64,000 nt of DNA, from positions 1 to 64,000 of the forward strand of contig JAKFXX010000030.1 in NCBI GenBank assembly GCA_021731145.1, written 5' to 3'. This DNA comes from Gammaproteobacteria bacterium. Lineage in GTDB: Bacteria; Pseudomonadota; Gammaproteobacteria; Ga0077554; Ga007554. The notes beneath the pieces were generated by a model, which did no database searches, was not told the DNA's origin, and saw nothing but the letters and a program-made list of their open reading frames with translations. A program made the position numbers and the translations under genes. Positions 32,712 to 41,201 of this stretch are shown here, in pieces; within the stretch, counting starts at the first letter, position 1, and every line of letters begins with the position of its first letter.

Positions 32712-35239
32712 ACCTGATGCCGCTCCTGTTGATGAGACATCCAAAGGATCTGATAAGCCTCTTTTTTCAATCTTTCCGCGCTATTTTCATCGAGATTGCC
32801 CTCTATAACCTTTTCGATATCTTTCAGCATGTCGAGCGCGGCGTGCAGCCCGAGGTCTTTCACTGTCAATGGTTCTCCACTTGCACCGGCTTTGCCTTTG
32901 GCCGCCCCCTCAATATCCTCCAGCATGCGCCACGCCAATTGAAACCCCAATTCTCTATAGGCCTCAAACTGCTTTTCATCAAAGAACTGGTCGCTGGTGG
33001 GTTCGTCGGGAAACTCAGGATGAGCCTGCCGGTAACCGTAGAGATCGGCACCGAGGCCATGGATAAACGTGGTCGGCAAATAGATGAGTACGCCCTTGTC
33101 TTCATCGCTACCTTTTGCGGTATCATAGTCGATGCGCGCGACTAAATATCCTTTCTCCGCGAACTTTGGCGCCTTGGGGTTATCCTTATCATTGTCATCC
33201 GGCTGTGGCGTCATCGCCTGCAGTTGCTCGCAGTCGATTTTCACAATCGCCCCGAAATCCACCCACGCCTTCTCGATGGCATTAGCCAGATCGGAAAAGG
33301 TATAGCTTGGATCGGCGGCACCATCGCACACAATGATCAACTTGAGGCGCCTGCGCAGCAGCTCATAAAGCCCCAGATTCTCGAAGTGTCCTCCGTCACT
33401 CAACTGAACGAAGCGGCTTTTCTCGGTAATCCGCCAGCGCATGAACAGATCACGGAAACCGGGACAGAGGAAATTGGGGTGCCATGGCACACGCGGCTGC
33501 TTATCGGGATCGGGATTCGGGGCGGAATAACCAAGGCGGATGTTCAAAAAAGTCATCAGCGCGGAAAGCCAGGGCTGACGCGTCACCCCTTCGCCGCCGC
33601 ACCCCGCGCCTGGGTTGACCGCCGCCCCTGATATCGCCATCGCAGTCGGCAACGTCATATATCCGTTCATGAATTCATCGGTGCAGCGCCAGCCCGTGGC
33701 ATTGCTGCCGCAATAACGTGGTGAAAGGATAAAATTATCACCGCCGCGCCCCTTGAACTTCGCGACACGCGACTCTTCCACGATAATATTTGCATTGATG
33801 ATATGGTACGGCGCGCGTGGATATTTGACTGAACACATCTCGTAGAGCGGGATACGATCGGCAATATCCGATGCCGCAGGATCGGCGCCCTCGATCTTGA
33901 TGACCTCCTTCACGTTAGGCAAGAACGTCTCCATCAGGCGATCACGATAATAGCGATGGATGGAGATATAGTTCAGGTTGGTCATCGCCCCGATCAAAAG
34001 AGCGGCCACAAACGCGACCGAGGCAACAAACAAGCCTAAGCCAGGATACGAAAAATGTGATAGCCCATCGGCAATATCATATGCCAGCAGCAAAAGGCCG
34101 AACAGCAGCAAGAATGAAGCAATGGCTGTCAATGCCTCGACCGACAACCATACCTTCCTTTCCTTATTTTCCGCGCCACTTTTAAAAAAAACACCCACCG
34201 CGGCCAACGCGCCCGCCAAGGCGGACAGTGCACCTAACCACTCTTCTTTATTGGCGAATATGCCAGGCAGCTTCCTCAGCCAGTCGTCGAGGTATTGCAC
34301 GCTCCCGAGAATGACCGATAACAAGACAAGATAAAGAAACCATTTCGCATATTTTTCAAAAAATCGCCGCAACTTGTATCTCATCTCCTTCGCCCGGAGA
34401 AGCGCAGGAATCAATAACGAATAGAGAATCGAAGCCAGCATGAAAGCCGCGCCCATTGTCGCGACCAAGAGAAAGAATGGCTGCCGGAGCCAATCAGATA
34501 TCTCCAACCACTGCCAGGACACGGGCTGGTATAAGCCGATATAATGAAACAAAGAAAACAAAAGGATCAAAACAGGCAGATAAACTAATAGACTGATGAA
34601 GCTGCCACGCAGCACTACAGCAATAAGCGACCCCAGCGTTATGCCATGCCCTGGCCTCAGATAATCGGCATGTTGTCGCATGAAGTGCAGGATAGCCTTT
34701 TTGTAGGGTTGATACCCGCCCACACGCCCGCTGCCATCCGCCAATCGCCAGTGCGTTCCGAACACCAAATCAGCCTTGTCCAACCCCATGCGCACAGGCC
34801 GGCTGTCTTTGTCATCCCACTCCCGGTGCAGCAGCCAAGTGAGCGCCGAGCCAATGTAACCGCCGCCGGAAACGGTGGATAAATAGTCGAATCTCCTCAG
34901 CACCCCCTTCTCCTCTTTCTCCTTCCCGCCCTTCTCAGCCAAGGCTTGAAGAACACCAAGGGAAAACGTAGCCGAACGAATCCCACCGCCGGAGAGGGCT
35001 ATGCCCGCCAGATCCTTTGGCCTGACAGCTTGCCCTCCTTCACCCGCAGCCTGTTGATCCACCTGATGAAACGGGGGCGATGCCTGGCGAGCATGAATGC
35101 CGTAGTGTTCTCGCCGCTTATGGATATATTCAAATTCCTGCTCGACAACTTCTTTAGCGCCCAGGTAATCCACACGCGGCTTATATGGTACCCAGTTGAT
35201 CCTGCAATATTCCTGCCCCGCTTTTTTCCCTTCCGACAT
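32708..35239 (-). CDS. Large membrane-embedded patatin-like phospholipase
   Basis: An 843-residue protein. The patatin marks are an oxyanion-hole run GIALSGGGIRSATFSLGV (about 80-95), the nucleophile in STVSGGGYIGS (Ser about 124; Val replaces the first Gly of GxSxG), and the catalytic Asp in LSDGGHFENLGLYELL near residue 630. Between them, residues about 190-430 hold five to seven membrane segments, so lipid hydrolysis would occur at the membrane. Full-length homologues with this insert exist among proteobacteria; their substrate is not known to me. It is followed by the coupled small membrane protein. Confidence 0.85.
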   Translation of the reverse strand: MSEGKKAGQEYCRINWVPYKPRVDYLGAKEVVEQEFEYIHKRREHYGIHARQASPPFHQVDQQAAGEGGQAVRPKDLAGIALSGGGIRSATFSLGVLQALAEKGGKEKEEKGVLRRFDYLSTVSGGGYIGSALTWLLHREWDDKDSRPVRMGLDKADLVFGTHWRLADGSGRVGGYQPYKKAILHFMRQHADYLRPGHGITLGSLIAVVLRGSFISLLVYLPVLILLFSLFHYIGLYQPVSWQWLEISDWLRQPFFLLVATMGAAFMLASILYSLLIPALLRAKEMRYKLRRFFEKYAKWFLYLVLLSVILGSVQYLDDWLRKLPGIFANKEEWLGALSALAGALAAVGVFFKSGAENKERKVWLSVEALTAIASFLLLFGLLLLAYDIADGLSHFSYPGLGLFVASVAFVAALLIGAMTNLNYISIHRYYRDRLMETFLPNVKEVIKIEGADPAASDIADRIPLYEMCSVKYPRAPYHIINANIIVEESRVAKFKGRGGDNFILSPRYCGSNATGWRCTDEFMNGYMTLPTAMAISGAAVNPGAGCGGEGVTRQPWLSALMTFLNIRLGYSAPNPDPDKQPRVPWHPNFLCPGFRDLFMRWRITEKSRFVQLSDGGHFENLGLYELLRRRLKLIIVCDGAADPSYTFSDLANAIEKAWVDFGAIVKIDCEQLQAMTPQPDDNDKDNPKAPKFAEKGYLVARIDYDTAKGSDEDKGVLIYLPTTFIHGLGADLYGYRQAHPEFPDEPTSDQFFDEKQFEAYRELGFQLAWRMLEDIEGAAKGKAGASGEPLTVKDLGLHAALDMLKDIEKVIEGNLDENSAERLKKEAYQILWMSHQQERHQV

Positions 35240-35340
35240 ACATCCCTCCCCCAGGCTGAAGATAGTAAAGATCGATGGAGCTGAATGGTTAATTGCAGGA
35301 CTGCTAATCGTAAGGATATGAAACTCTGCATGACATTTCC

Positions 35341-35354
35341 TTGATCCATATCAA
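35341..35354. promoter_or_regulatory. Perfect FNR/ANR-type site upstream of AMP phosphorylase
   Basis: TTGATCCATATCAA matches TTGAT-N4-ATCAA in every defined position. It is 64 bases upstream of the phosphorylase start codon and 102 bases upstream of the divergent patatin start. With a site at -41.5 the transcript would start near 35389. No convincing -10 hexamer is obvious. Confidence 0.7.
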
Positions 35355-35417
35355 AGTATTTGTTGTTTTCCAGGACAACCACTTGAGCTTTCTGGATGTG
35401 CTACCATCATCATTCAT

Positions 35418-36977
35418 ATGCCCGCCAAACGCACCACACAGCATCCCGACACGCTGAAACTGCGGCGGGTGGCGATTGATACCTACCGGGAGAATGTCGC
35501 CTACCTGCACCGCGAATGCGTGATCTATCGCGCCGAGGGTTTTCAGGCCCTATCCAAGATCGAGATCAGCGCCAACGGCAACACCGTGCTTGCCGTGCTC
35601 AACGTGGTCGATGATGCCTCCATCGTCACGCCTGATGAGCTGGGGCTTTCCGAGCAGGCATTCACCCAGATGGGTGTTGCCCAGGGCAGCCTGGTGAAGG
35701 TGGCGCATGCCGAGCCGCCGCGCTCCATGGATGCGGTACGGCGTAAAATCACTGGCGAGCGCCTCACCGCAGAAGATTTTCACGCCATCACCCAGGACAT
35801 CGCCAGCAACCGCTATTCGAAAATGGAGATGGCGGCTTTTCTGGTGGCGTCAGGCCAGACCGGGCTGGATCGGGAGGAGATTCTCCATCTTACTCATGCC
35901 ATGCTCGAATCCGGCGACCGCCTCAATTGGCACGAAGCGCTGGTGGCCGACAAGCACTGCATCGGCGGCATTCCCGGTAACCGCACCTCGATGTTGGTGG
36001 TGCCCATTGTGGCGGCGCATGGCATGCTGATCCCCAAGACATCGAGCCGCGCCATCACCTCGCCCGCCGGCACCGCCGACACCATGGAGGTGCTGGCCAG
36101 GGTCGATCTGCCGCCGGAGGCGTTGCATTCCATCGTGCGCAGCCAGCGCGGCTGTCTGGCGTGGGGCGGCACCGCACGGCTTGCACCAGTGGACGACGTG
36201 CTGATCTCCGTCGAACGCCCGCTGGGGATCGACTCGCAAGGCCAGTTGGTGGCCTCCATCCTCGCCAAAAAGATGGCCGCCGGCTCTACTCACCTGCTGA
36301 TCGACATCCCGGCGGGACCAAGCGCCAAGGTACGCCACATGCGCGAGGCGCTGCAATTGCGCAAACTGTTTGAATTTGTCGGCGACCGCCTGGGGCTGCA
36401 CCTGGAGGTCATCATCACTGATGGCCGCCAGCCGGTAGGACGCGGTATTGGCCCGGTACTGGAGGCGCGTGACGTGATGCAGGTGCTGGAAAATGATCCG
36501 CAGGCACCGGCCGATCTGCGCCAGAAGGCCCTGCGCCTGGCCGGCCGGGTGCTGGAGTTTGACCCTGATATACGCGGCGGCTTCGGCTATGCCATCGCAC
36601 GCGACATCCTCGATTCAGGCCGGGCATTGGCCAAGATGAACGCCATCATCGAGGCGCAGGGACGGCAAACCACACAGCCAGTTCCCGGCCATCTCACCTA
36701 CGAAGTGACCTCCGAACAAGACGGCGTGATCACGGGCATCGACAATTTCCTGCTGGCCCGCCTGGCACGCATGGCGGGAGCGCCAATGGACAAGGGCGCG
36801 GGTGTCGACCTGTTCAAAAAACTCGGCGACCCGGTGGAAAAGGGCGAGGCTTTGTACCGGGTACACGCCGAATTCAACGCCGATTTCAATTTTGCACACG
36901 CACTCACCCAAGAACGCGGCAGCGGGTATACCGTTGGCACGGCGGAAGGTGTGCCGCAATTTTATGGGGAACTCTAG
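35418..36977 (+). CDS. AMP phosphorylase / thymidine phosphorylase family (archaeal-type)
   Basis: A 519-residue protein of the archaeal AMP phosphorylase branch of the thymidine phosphorylase family. It has an N-terminal extra domain (about 1-95), the helical and alpha/beta core ([57 protein letters not shown]) and a C-terminal barrel. Archaeal members turn AMP plus phosphate into adenine and ribose 1,5-bisphosphate. The next gene encodes a PRPP-synthetase-like protein, which fits ribose phosphate salvage. Substrate preference (AMP or a nucleoside) is not proven by the sequence. No ribosome site is visible before the ATG. Confidence 0.85.
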   Translation: MPAKRTTQHPDTLKLRRVAIDTYRENVAYLHRECVIYRAEGFQALSKIEISANGNTVLAVLNVVDDASIVTPDELGLSEQAFTQMGVAQGSLVKVAHAEPPRSMDAVRRKITGERLTAEDFHAITQDIASNRYSKMEMAAFLVASGQTGLDREEILHLTHAMLESGDRLNWHEALVADKHCIGGIPGNRTSMLVVPIVAAHGMLIPKTSSRAITSPAGTADTMEVLARVDLPPEALHSIVRSQRGCLAWGGTARLAPVDDVLISVERPLGIDSQGQLVASILAKKMAAGSTHLLIDIPAGPSAKVRHMREALQLRKLFEFVGDRLGLHLEVIITDGRQPVGRGIGPVLEARDVMQVLENDPQAPADLRQKALRLAGRVLEFDPDIRGGFGYAIARDILDSGRALAKMNAIIEAQGRQTTQPVPGHLTYEVTSEQDGVITGIDNFLLARLARMAGAPMDKGAGVDLFKKLGDPVEKGEALYRVHAEFNADFNFAHALTQERGSGYTVGTAEGVPQFYGEL

Positions 36978-37137
36978 TGTCATGACTGGGGAATATCGAG
37001 ACAAATGAAACGGATGGATTTTGGCGTGGGGCAAGGCGCGAGGAGGCGCCATAGCTCATTCTATGGCAACGACGAGCAACGCCGCCCTGCGGCAAAAGAC
37101 GCCGTTTCATGTTTCGATATTTCCCAGTCATGACACT
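36976..37137. repeat. Long imperfect inverted repeat spanning the phosphorylase-prs gap
   Basis: The left arm starts at the phosphorylase stop (GTGTCATGACTGGGGAATAT) and the right arm is its near-exact inverse (ATATTTCCCAGTCATGACAC) ending at 37137. Inside, ATGAAACGG-type arms and CCATAG/CTATGG continue the symmetry. The right arm contains the ATG used as the prs start codon. The element looks like a mobile palindromic unit that has inserted between two coupled genes. Confidence 0.8.
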
Positions 37138-38014
37138 AAAGCTGGTACTGGGCTTTCCTGACTATGCGCGGCCGTCGGAAAAACTGGCGGCAGCTTTGGG
37201 TATACCTTGCCGGATTGCCGATGTACACCGCTTTCCGGACGGCGAAAGCAGGGTGCGCCTGCCCGTCGGACTCCCTGCGCAGGTTATTGTCTGCCGCAGC
37301 CTGAATCAGCCCAATGACAAGCTGATTGAATTGATGCTGTGCGCCACTCAGGCACGCAAACAGGGCGTACGCCATCTCACCCTGGTCGCGCCCTACCTCT
37401 GCTACATGCGTCAGGACTGCGCATTCGAACCAGGCGAGGCGATCAGCCAGCACATTATCGGCGGATTTCTGGCGGGACTGTTCGATGCTGTGATCACCGT
37501 AGACCCGCACCTGCACCGCATTAGCCGCCTGGAAGAAGCGGTGCCCGCCACCCGCGCCACCGCCCTAAACTCAGCGCCGTTGATGGCCGATTTTTTGCGC
37601 TCGCGCCTTGACAGACCCTTGCTGCTCGGCCCCGACAGTGAATCGGAGCAGTGGGTACGCCGCATCGCGGAATATTGCCATGCCGACTATGTGGTGGCGC
37701 GCAAAGAACGCATTGATGACCACACCGTCAACATCACGCTACCCGCCTTGGACTGCCAAGGAAGAACAGTAGTACTGGTAGACGACATCGCCAGCACCGG
37801 CCACACCCTCGCCGTCGCAACACGGCAAATAAAGGCCTCCGGCGCGGCTGCCGTACATTGCCTGGTCACCCACGCCATTTTCGCCGAGGGCACGGAAGAG
37901 ACACTGATCCGTGCCGGGGTGGAAAATATCTGGAGCACCGACAGCATCAGCCACCCCACCAATGCCATCTGCCTCACAGGGCTTCTGGCAGACGCGCTCC
38001 GGCCAGGACAATAG
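37130..38014 (+). CDS. Ribose-phosphate pyrophosphokinase-like protein
   Basis: A protein of about 294 residues of the PRPP synthetase family: FPDGESRVRLP near residue 35, LVAPYLCYMRQDCAF (the flexible-loop region), AVITVDPHLHR, and the PRPP-binding loop VVLVDDIASTGHTLA. It is shorter and more divergent than housekeeping Prs (about 315), and it pairs with the AMP phosphorylase, so it may act on ribose phosphates released from AMP. The ATG at 37130 lies inside the upstream inverted repeat and has no ribosome site; an ATG at 37109 in the same frame is the alternative. Confidence 0.85.
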   Translation: MTLKLVLGFPDYARPSEKLAAALGIPCRIADVHRFPDGESRVRLPVGLPAQVIVCRSLNQPNDKLIELMLCATQARKQGVRHLTLVAPYLCYMRQDCAFEPGEAISQHIIGGFLAGLFDAVITVDPHLHRISRLEEAVPATRATALNSAPLMADFLRSRLDRPLLLGPDSESEQWVRRIAEYCHADYVVARKERIDDHTVNITLPALDCQGRTVVLVDDIASTGHTLAVATRQIKASGAAAVHCLVTHAIFAEGTEETLIRAGVENIWSTDSISHPTNAICLTGLLADALRPGQ

Positions 38015-38019
38015 CCACT

Positions 38020-38685
38020 GTGCCCTTCTCGCCCCTCTATCTGATCCTGTTCGTTTTGCTGATAGGTATGCTGCTCGCCTTCGTGCAGATCGGGCTGCTA
38101 ACGGTCGCCGTCGAAAAGCTAGGCCTGTCACCCTCTTCGGCCTTCACACTGCTGTTCGCCTCGCTGTTCGGCAGCGCCATCAACCTGCCACTGTTTCAGA
38201 TCAAGGCCGAACACCCGCCGCCGGACATGGTCATCCCTGATGCGCTACGCCGCCTGCTGCGTCCGCAGATGCGCGCATTCACCGGTAAAACGGTGATCGC
38301 CGTCAATGTCGGCGGCTGCCTGATCCCCCTGCTCTTTTCCTATTACCTGATGCGTCACAACCCCATCGACCTGACCGAGGCGGCGCTTGCCATCACCATC
38401 GTCGCCACCGTCAGCCACCTGACCAGCCGCCCCATCCCCGGCCTGGGAATAGGCATGCCGATCTTCGTCGGCCCCGTTACCGCCGCACTCACCGCCATCC
38501 TCATCGCCCCCCAACACAGCGCGGCGCTCGCCTATATATGCGGCACCCTCGGCGTGCTAATCGGCGCCGATCTGCTGCGCCTGAAAGACATCCGAAAAAT
38601 GGGAACGCCCATCGCCTCCATCGGCGGCGCGGGAACATTTGACGGGATTTTTATTACGGGGATTGTGGCGGTATTGCTGGCGTAG
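38020..38685 (+). CDS. DUF1614 membrane protein
   Basis: About 221 residues with six to seven hydrophobic segments, starting with LYLILFVLLIGMLLAFVQIG and ending FDGIFITGIVAVLLA. The conserved VNVGGCLIPLLFSYYL, SRPIPGLGIGMPIFVGP and GGAGTFDGIF segments mark DUF1614. The start is taken as GTG five bases after the prs stop, since the first in-frame ATG lies deep inside prs. The function is unknown; its steady company of phosphorylase and Prs suggests a membrane role in that pathway (inference). A degenerate copy of its last 60 bases lies at 41594-41651. Confidence 0.8.
   Translation: MPFSPLYLILFVLLIGMLLAFVQIGLLTVAVEKLGLSPSSAFTLLFASLFGSAINLPLFQIKAEHPPPDMVIPDALRRLLRPQMRAFTGKTVIAVNVGGCLIPLLFSYYLMRHNPIDLTEAALAITIVATVSHLTSRPIPGLGIGMPIFVGPVTAALTAILIAPQHSAALAYICGTLGVLIGADLLRLKDIRKMGTPIASIGGAGTFDGIFITGIVAVLLA
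38626..38685 (+). repeat. Direct repeat copy A (3' end of DUF1614 gene)
   Basis: The last 60 bases of the DUF1614 gene recur, with about eight substitutions and a few single-base gaps, at 41594-41651. Shared runs include GGGATTTTTAT, ATTGTGGC and TGCTGGCGTAG. The two copies enclose the peptide cassette. Confidence 0.8.
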
Positions 38686-38724
38686 TCGCCCCGCAGGAAT
38701 CCCTTTTTAAAAAATACGACTTTA

Positions 38725-38738
38725 TTGATCTAGATCAA
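38725..38738 (+). promoter_or_regulatory. Perfect FNR/ANR-type site upstream of the peptide cassette
   Basis: TTGATCTAGATCAA is a complete TTGAT-N4-ATCAA palindrome, 103 bases upstream of the subtilase start codon and 40 bases after the DUF1614 stop. It is the only regulatory-looking sequence in the spacer. It suggests induction of the cassette at low oxygen, or by NO-responsive relatives of FNR. Confidence 0.7.
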
Positions 38739-38840
38739 AAATCGTGCTCAGCACTTGTGCTACCGTCAAATCGTATTCATGAAATTGGGTTGTGCCTCAA
38801 TAACTTGGATTCGCGTTGAGCTGGTTGACAAGGAAATATC

Positions 38841-39713
38841 ATGGATCCTCTGGAATTGGTAAAGTTGAAAGAGCTGAAGGCCCTCAGCAGTGGCAGGCCA
38901 GAAATCATAATCGGCCTGATAGACGGCCCCGTCGCCACGCATCATCCTGATCTTGCCAATGAAAATATTCGAGTAACAAACGCGTTCCGCAGCACTTGCA
39001 CTCAAGCCAATAGCTTCGCCTGCTTTCATGGCACCTTTGTGGCTGGCATCTTGTTCGCAAAAAGGAATACCGCCGCTCCGGCCATCTGCCCCAACTGCAC
39101 CTTGCTGGTGCACCCAATTTTTGCAGAGTCGGCCTCGGTGAATGGAGAGATACCGAACACAACTCCCCAAGAACTCGCTACAGCGCTCATAGAGTGCATT
39201 GATGCTGGCGCGCGACTGATTAACCTGAGCGCCTCCCTTGCGCAACCGTCGCCAAATGGTGAGCGCAAACTGGAAGAAGCCTTGGCATATGCCGCAATGC
39301 GCGGCGTCATCGTTGTCGCTGCAGCAGGGAATCAGGGCACCCTCGGCAGCTCTGCCATCACCCGGCATCCATGGGCCATCCCGGTAGCGGCCTGTGACCT
39401 TACGGGAAGACCGACAAATGACTCAAACCTGGGAAGCTCTATCGGAAAACTGGGTTTGAGTGCGCCCGGTGAAGGAATCACCAGCCTCAGCGCCGGGGGA
39501 AAAACACTCACGCAAGGAGGAACAAGTGTTGCGACCCCCTTCGTAACAGGCGCGATTGCGTTGCTGTGGTCGCTGTTTCCTGGTGCAACCGCAGGGGAGA
39601 TAAAACTGGCCATTACTCACGGCAATTCTCCTCGACGAAACAGCGTTGCACCGCCCCTGATGGATGCTTGGGCAGCATACCAAACGGTGGCGAGAAATCA
39701 TGCGCGACAATAA
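38841..39713 (+). CDS. Cytoplasmic subtilase of the PatA type (RiPP maturation protease)
   Basis: A 290-residue S8 peptidase. The catalytic triad is visible: Asp 28 in IIIGLIDGPVATHHPD, His 63 in CFHGTFVAGI and Ser 229 in GGTSVATPFVTGAIALLWS, with the oxyanion Asn in VVAAAGNQG. There is no signal peptide or prodomain, so it acts in the cytoplasm, as do the cyanobactin proteases PatA and PatG. An AAGGAA site precedes the ATG. It heads a run of genes ending in short leader-type peptides, so its role is probably leader removal or trimming of those peptides (inference). CPNC (about 83-86) is an extra Cys pair. Confidence 0.88.
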   Translation: MDPLELVKLKELKALSSGRPEIIIGLIDGPVATHHPDLANENIRVTNAFRSTCTQANSFACFHGTFVAGILFAKRNTAAPAICPNCTLLVHPIFAESASVNGEIPNTTPQELATALIECIDAGARLINLSASLAQPSPNGERKLEEALAYAAMRGVIVVAAAGNQGTLGSSAITRHPWAIPVAACDLTGRPTNDSNLGSSIGKLGLSAPGEGITSLSAGGKTLTQGGTSVATPFVTGAIALLWSLFPGATAGEIKLAITHGNSPRRNSVAPPLMDAWAAYQTVARNHARQ

Positions 39714-39733
39714 CGTAAAACAAGGAGAAAGCA

Positions 39734-39934
39734 ATGAGTGATGAAAGCAAAAAGAGAGGACACCAACCCCATCGGGTACGCCTTCCTGGATTCATAATAG
39801 AGGACGATATCGGCTTGGGAGATGTCATCAAGCACATGACATACGCTATTGGCATCAAACCCTGTAATGGTTGTCAACGGCGTGCCGCCATCCTCAACCG
39901 CTGGATGACTTTTACAGGATATCATTCGAAGTAA
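39734..39934 (+). CDS. 66-residue Cys-pair protein of the peptide cassette
   Basis: A short basic protein preceded by AAGGAG. Its centre reads GLGDVIKHMTYAIGIKPCNG, followed by a Cys and RRAAILNRWMTF. I have a recollection of similar small proteins (G-L-G-D-x-I-K, P-C-x-G-C, L-N-R-W) beside such peptide genes, without a known function. The CNGC pair could bind a metal. The gene is 20 bases after the subtilase and 48 bases before the PatG-like gene, so it is in the same transcript. Confidence 0.75.
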   Translation: MSDESKKRGHQPHRVRLPGFIIEDDIGLGDVIKHMTYAIGIKPCNGCQRRAAILNRWMTFTGYHSK

Positions 39935-39982
39935 ATAGAATTCAAACCACAACGATCCACTCTATTTTCAGGGGAAAGTGCT

Positions 39983-40879
39983 ATGGAACAAAATGAAGAT
40001 ATACAACTACCGGCTACCGCATTTCCTGATGATAAATCCGTAATGATGGCACCACCCAGAAGCAACGACGGAACATGTGCAACCTGTGGTGGAGGAGCGG
40101 CATCCACGCCCCCTTCATACATCTATGCCGTGGGGCGAATCGAACCGCGCTTTCCACGCCTAAGCGTCGAGAAGGAATTCATGCAAGCGACCGGCCGCTC
40201 CGAAACAGCCGGAAAAACAGATCGGGAGGCGTTTTTCTCCATGCTATCGCAACGGGAAAACCGCTACCTCGCGCGGCAACTGTGCTGGGTATTCATTATA
40301 CAAGGCATGGAAACCTATATCCTGCAGCCCCGCGACCCAGGGGACCTCGACCTGCTGATAGAGGCTATCCGCCCTGCCCCCACCCCAATGGATTTGGACA
40401 TTGTCATCGGACTACGCGGCCCCATTGCTCCACCCGATGCGTGTAACGGACTGATGGTGCCAATGGCTGTATTCGACCAGATCTATTCCTTCGACCGAAA
40501 CACGCTGATCAAGGCGATTCCAAAGCCGGACAAAATCACCGCCGAGAAGTTTAAACCCATGGCCAGTGAATTGTTCGACCGAGTCATGCAGATGGCGGAC
40601 AACGCCGGGGCAACAGATGAACACCGCGCACTCAACTACCTGGTCATGCGTTATCCCGCCATCTATGCCACAGCAGCAGAATGCTTCGGTAGGGATTGCG
40701 CGCTCACTGGAGTGGATGTGCGCCCATCTCGCCTGAGTGGAACGCGCAAGATAATGGATGTGATTTTCTCGTACAACCACCGACAGACCGATGTCACCGA
40801 GAAATATTACGTACGTGTGGATGTGACCGAGGAGTTTCCATTCTTGGTTACCAAAATGTCGCCATACTATGATCGATAG
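39983..40879 (+). CDS. PatG-domain protein (cyanobactin-type maturation, protease domain absent)
   Basis: A 298-residue protein matching the non-protease part of cyanobactin maturation protease PatG: an N-terminal CATCGGG motif (about 33-39), then YIYAVGRIEPRFPRLSVEKE, SQRENRYLARQLCWVF, ETYILQPRDPGDLDLLIEA and later EHRALNYLVMRYPAIYAT. In cyanobacterial PatG these domains are fused to a subtilase; here the subtilase is a separate gene two positions upstream. The role of this domain is not established; it may bind leader or partner. Domain assignment rests on my recall of PatG-like sequences. Confidence 0.8.
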   Translation: MEQNEDIQLPATAFPDDKSVMMAPPRSNDGTCATCGGGAASTPPSYIYAVGRIEPRFPRLSVEKEFMQATGRSETAGKTDREAFFSMLSQRENRYLARQLCWVFIIQGMETYILQPRDPGDLDLLIEAIRPAPTPMDLDIVIGLRGPIAPPDACNGLMVPMAVFDQIYSFDRNTLIKAIPKPDKITAEKFKPMASELFDRVMQMADNAGATDEHRALNYLVMRYPAIYATAAECFGRDCALTGVDVRPSRLSGTRKIMDVIFSYNHRQTDVTEKYYVRVDVTEEFPFLVTKMSPYYDR

Positions 40880-40906
40880 GCTCAGCAATTAACAAGGAGA
40901 TAAAAC

Positions 40907-41128
40907 ATGAACATTCCAGGATTTACCGCACAAAACAGCTTACAAACGAGCAGCGCAAAATATTCAGGCACCAGTTCGAGCACGTCCTTTGAAAGCGGCA
41001 ATCGGATTTTTCCGCAGATGCGCCGAAACGATGCTTGGGTTACTACATGTACCCGTGGCAAAGGATGCAAAAGCTGGCATTGTTATGAAGATACAGATTT
41101 GCAACAGAGCGTTTGCGAGGAAGTCTAG
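40907..41128 (+). CDS. Putative RiPP precursor peptide 1
   Basis: A 73-residue peptide with a strong AAGGAG site. Its N-terminus MNIPGFTAQNSLQTS is shared with the next two short ORFs. After a Ser/Thr-rich spacer comes MRRN (38-41) and then a C-terminal part with Cys at 48, 54, 59 and 70 and Trp at 44 and 57. The conserved leader with a variable Cys-rich end is what one expects of a ribosomally made, modified peptide. What modification occurs is unknown; no cyclodehydratase, radical SAM or lanthipeptide gene is nearby. Confidence 0.75.
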   Translation: MNIPGFTAQNSLQTSSAKYSGTSSSTSFESGNRIFPQMRRNDAWVTTCTRGKGCKSWHCYEDTDLQQSVCEEV

Positions 41129-41201
41129 CATATGGGTGCAGCAAGTTGAGGTGAGCCGCCCCATTATCACCGTTAACATCATAAACGAAAGGAGGTTTGA
41201 T

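Noticed and set aside
38750-38765. GTGCTACC shared downstream of two of the FNR sites (near 35398 and 38757) as a common -10 element
   Set aside because: Its distance from the FNR site differs (about 44 and 19 bases) and it does not resemble a -10 hexamer, so it is probably coincidence.
41129-41201. A further precursor between peptides 1 and 2
   Set aside because: The 73-bp spacer has an open frame but no leader motif or ribosome site before its ATG.
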